The notes under the pieces: model-generated
The model's database searches: none
Seen by the model: only the letters and a program-made list of their open reading frames with translations
Told to the model about the DNA's origin: nothing
Program-made: the position numbers and the translations under genes
Shown here: piece by piece, positions 61,685-64,000 of the stretch
Position numbering within the stretch: the stretch's first letter is position 1
Layout: every line of letters starts with the position of its first letter
Assembly (NCBI GenBank): GCA_021770245.1
Contig: JAETRI010000005.1
Span: forward strand, 1-64,000
Source: Lachnospiraceae bacterium
GTDB lineage: Bacteria > Bacillota > Clostridia > Lachnospirales > Lachnospiraceae
Direction of reading: 5' to 3'
DNA: 64,000 nt

Positions 61685-62596
61685 TTGTCAGTCGAAAAAA
61701 TCATGAAGGAGTTTTCGGATTATGTGACGGACGTTCAGCTGCCGCTGGAAGGGATTGCGGTGGGGAACGGGAAAGAGATTCTGTACGAGCAGCATTTCCG
61801 GCCGGATATTCCGAGAAATATCTACTCGCATACGAAGAGCTTTACGGCCACGGCGGCAGGCATTGCAATCACGGACGGCTTGCTGTCTTTGGAAGACAGG
61901 CTGGCGGACGCGTTCCGTGAATACGTGCCGCAGCAGGCCTCTCCCCTTCTGTATGAGATAAAGTTGAAGCATCTCCTGACCATGTCCAGCGGATTCGGGA
62001 AACCCTATTTGATGGGGAAAGACCGGAGGAGGGGAGTAGGACTTCCGGATTATATGAAATACATGCTGTCCAGGGAAATGCTGGAGCGGCCGGGAGAACA
62101 TTTCGTATATTCCACTGCCGATTCCATCCTGATAGGAAGAATGGTGGAACACGCAACCGGGCAGACCCTGTCCCAATATCTGTATGACCGTGTTTTAGAA
62201 CCTCTGGGAATCGGATTTCCTATTTGGGAAAATGATACCCAGGGACATCCGAACGGCGGCGGAGGGATGCATTTGAAGCTGTCGGACATGATGAAACTGG
62301 GACAGGTCTATCTGGCGGGCGGCGTATGGAAGTCGAAACGGATCGTGCCGAAGGAATGGATCGATATGGCGACCAGAAAGCAGATTGAGGTAGAGGAGGA
62401 AGGGAACGAGGGCGGATACGGCTACCAATTCTGGATTGTTCCCGAAGCGGAAGGCTATCAGGCCGCAGGCTCGTTCGGACAGGTAACCACGATCCTGCCC
62501 CAAAAAGGGCTGGTAGTGGCCGTACAGTGCCCGGAGAGGGGAGATTATGACAGGGTAAAAAAGGCCGTGGAGGAACGGCTCATCGGGCTTCTGTAA
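61685..62596 (+). CDS. Beta-lactamase-fold serine hydrolase
   Basis: 303 aa from TTG 61685. The TTG is chosen because GGGAGG lies 5 nt before it; the next ATG is 61703. Ser-x-x-Lys is SHTK (~residues 45-48), Tyr motif YSTADS (~142-147), third motif AAGSFGQ. It is shorter than the paralog at 57231, lacking that protein's C-terminal domain. Class C esterase/penicillin-binding-like family; no signal peptide. It follows citF and may share its transcript. Confidence 0.9.
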   Translation: MSVEKIMKEFSDYVTDVQLPLEGIAVGNGKEILYEQHFRPDIPRNIYSHTKSFTATAAGIAITDGLLSLEDRLADAFREYVPQQASPLLYEIKLKHLLTMSSGFGKPYLMGKDRRRGVGLPDYMKYMLSREMLERPGEHFVYSTADSILIGRMVEHATGQTLSQYLYDRVLEPLGIGFPIWENDTQGHPNGGGGMHLKLSDMMKLGQVYLAGGVWKSKRIVPKEWIDMATRKQIEVEEEGNEGGYGYQFWIVPEAEGYQAAGSFGQVTTILPQKGLVVAVQCPERGDYDRVKKAVEERLIGLL

Positions 62597-62607
62597 GATA
62601 CGGGACG

Positions 62608-62632
62608 CGGGGCTGTTCATGCGTCTATCCCA
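62608..62632 (+). repeat. Family F half element (divergent copy)
   Basis: GCGGGGCTG, TTCATGCGTCTA, TCCCATG; two mismatches to the core. It lies just after the serine hydrolase stop. Confidence 0.5.
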
Positions 62633-62656
62633 TGTAATATACATAACGAACAAGAC

Positions 62657-62748
62657 GGGGCGGCTGCAGTATACCGGCTCTGCTCCTGACATGGCGCGGT
62701 CAAACGCCGCGCCGTATCAGGGAGACTTCCGGTAAATGCAGCCGCCCC
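62657..62748. terminator. Four-tier extended hairpin between converging genes
   Basis: Successive helices on one axis: GGGGCGGCTGCA / TGCAGCCGCCCC (62657-62668 with 62737-62748), TACCGG / CCGGTA (62672-62677 with 62729-62734), CCTGA / TCAGG (62685-62689 with 62717-62721) and GGCGCGG / CCGCGCC (62693-62699 with 62707-62713), loop TCAAACG. There is no T-run on either side. It may end both convergent transcripts or be a structured element of another kind. Confidence 0.75.
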
Positions 62749-62816
62749 ATATATTTGCCTGACGGATATGGCCCCTCCCTGCTCTCCATAGAGAAAGCCC
62801 TGTCAGGTTTTCCGGG

Positions 62817-64000
62817 TCACTGCCCATGCCCGTCCGCCTCCGTTTTGGGTTCGCAGGTTAAATGCATCCCCAGCTTCCGGAAAACGGACTCGTCCACCGC
62901 GGAAAGCATCACCGAGGAATGTACCTCGCAGCCTTTCAGCTGGCGCAGAGCGCTCAGAGCCAGGGCAGCCCGCTTGTCCGTGGCGGCGCTGATGGAAAGG
63001 GCGATGAGGATTTCGTCCGTGTGCAGCCTGGGATTGATGCTTCCCAGATAGGAGGTCTTCAGGGTCTGGATGGGCTCGATGGCCTGGGGGGACACCAGAT
63101 GCAATTCGTGGTCGATGCCCTCGATGACCTTCAGGGAATTGAGCAGGCAGGCCGAGGCGGCTCCCAGCAGGCCGGAGGTTTTTCCGGTGACGAGGGTGCC
63201 GTCGGAAAGCTCGATGGACACGGCGGGGTGGCCGGTATCTTCTTCCCTTTGCATGGCGGCGTTTACCACGGGACGATCGTTGATGGTAAGGCCGCCCTGC
63301 TTCATGAGGAGCTGGAGCTTGTAGAGGATCTCCTTAGAGCTGTTCCCACGCTTTAAGTCGCACAGGCAGTTATAATAGCGCCGGATGATCTCCTGGTTGG
63401 CGGCCTCCCGACAGGCGGCGTCGTCCACGATACAGTTGCCGGCCATGTTGACGCCCATATCCGTGGGGGATTTATAGGGACTCTCCCCCAGGATCTGTTC
63501 AAAGATGGCGTTCAGAACAGGGAAGATCTCCACATCCCGGTTATAATTGACCGTGGTCTCGCCGTAGGCCTCCAAATGAAAGGGATCGATCATGTTCACG
63601 TCGTTGAGATCCGCAGTAGCGGCTTCGTAGGCGATGTTGACCGGATGTTTCAGGGGCAGGTTCCAAATGGGAAAGGTTTCAAACTTGGCATATCCGGCCT
63701 GGATCCCTCTGCGGTGCTCATGGTAGAGCTGGGATAGGCAGGTGGCCATCTTGCCGCTGCCCGGGCCAGGGGCCGTGATGACCACAAGAGGCCTGCTGGT
63801 TTCCACGTATTCGTTCCGGCCGTAGCCTTCGTCGCTGACGATCAGTTCGATGTTGCCGGGATAACCGTCTATGACATAATGAAGGTAGGAGCGGATCCCC
63901 AGGTTGTTCAGCTTGACCCGATACTGGTCTGCGGAAGGCTGTCCGGCATACTGGGTGATGACCACGGAACCGGACAGAAAACCCATCTTGCGGAAGGTAC
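62817..64000 (-). CDS. DUF1846 family protein (N-terminus beyond window)
   Basis: About 394 codons are visible on the minus strand; DUF1846 proteins are about 500 aa, and the reading frame continues through the right edge (TFRKMGFLSGSVVITQYAG), so the first ~100 residues are missing. ITAPGPGSGKMATCLSQLYHEH is a P-loop-like segment; VNMAGNCIVDDAACREAANQEIIRRYY is typical of the family. Function is unproven; the fold suggests a nucleotide-binding enzyme. The internal ATG at 63986 is not taken as the start. Confidence 0.9.
   Translation of the reverse strand, partial: TFRKMGFLSGSVVITQYAGQPSADQYRVKLNNLGIRSYLHYVIDGYPGNIELIVSDEGYGRNEYVETSRPLVVITAPGPGSGKMATCLSQLYHEHRRGIQAGYAKFETFPIWNLPLKHPVNIAYEAATADLNDVNMIDPFHLEAYGETTVNYNRDVEIFPVLNAIFEQILGESPYKSPTDMGVNMAGNCIVDDAACREAANQEIIRRYYNCLCDLKRGNSSKEILYKLQLLMKQGGLTINDRPVVNAAMQREEDTGHPAVSIELSDGTLVTGKTSGLLGAASACLLNSLKVIEGIDHELHLVSPQAIEPIQTLKTSYLGSINPRLHTDEILIALSISAATDKRAALALSALRQLKGCEVHSSVMLSAVDESVFRKLGMHLTCEPKTEADGHGQ

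Noticed and set aside
57231-62596. Beta-lactam resistance genes
   Set aside because: The two beta-lactamase-fold proteins lack signal peptides, belong to the broad class C-like esterase family and sit in a metabolic operon.

Overview
The window looks like a chromosome segment of a carbohydrate-specialised gut Clostridium relative, most likely Lachnospiraceae (Bacillota). That rests on gene content (YesMN/Lpl-type sugar ABC systems, VanW, TrmL, a B12-binding radical SAM protein, DUF378, DUF1846, a class II GalT), strong AGGAGG Shine-Dalgarno sites, TTGACA/TATAAT promoters and a fairly GC-rich base composition by eye. No rRNA, tRNA, CRISPR array, transposase or phage module was seen. The last gene (DUF1846) runs off the right edge.

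Layout: (1) 1-4.4 kb: a DUF4091 glycan protein, then an amino-acid ABC permease/ATPase pair with a LysR regulator on the minus strand. (2) 4.6-11.6 kb: a ferredoxin-tailed aldo/keto reductase, galK, galT, then an IclR regulator and L-fucose isomerase, i.e. galactose and fucose use. (3) 11.6-13.7 kb: a WYL regulator, a DUF3795 protein and a GyrI-like protein. (4) 13.9-29.1 kb: a glycan-use locus with an AraC regulator, three Gfo/Idh/MocA oxidoreductases, an enolase-superfamily enzyme, a 2-hydroxyacid dehydrogenase, a CE7 esterase, a complete sugar ABC importer, a TIM-barrel isomerase/epimerase, nagA and nagB, and a nitrilase-family amidase. (5) 29.3-42.4 kb: an AAA-like/PD-(D/E)XK protein and mostly housekeeping genes (MazG-like, radical SAM, Nth, exonuclease, VanW, AIR-synthase-like, Lrp, aminotransferase, TrmL), two genes below 60 aa, a carboxylesterase and DUF378. 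(6) 42.4-50.4 kb: an AraC regulator, a GH3 and a GH31 glycosidase, a YitT protein and a LysR regulator. (7) 50.7-62.6 kb: a YesN/YesM two-component system, a second sugar ABC importer, and citDEF (citrate lyase) between two beta-lactamase-fold serine hydrolases.

The most unusual feature is not a protein. Many genes are preceded by a short GC-rich hairpin whose 3' foot lies 12-16 nt before the start codon, directly against the Shine-Dalgarno. I see three sequence families (A, B and C below) with this geometry, plus longer composite arrays of hairpins (modules D and E). Stems differ between copies but stay paired, while the segment after the stem, and in family B even the start codon, is conserved. 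A separate family (F) is a 12-base core TTCATGCGTTTG, found as half copies and as two long palindromes; three of its six sites lie just upstream of a good sigma-A-type promoter. Together these resemble dispersed, modular translation- and transcription-start cassettes, and they are the best candidate here for an undescribed system.
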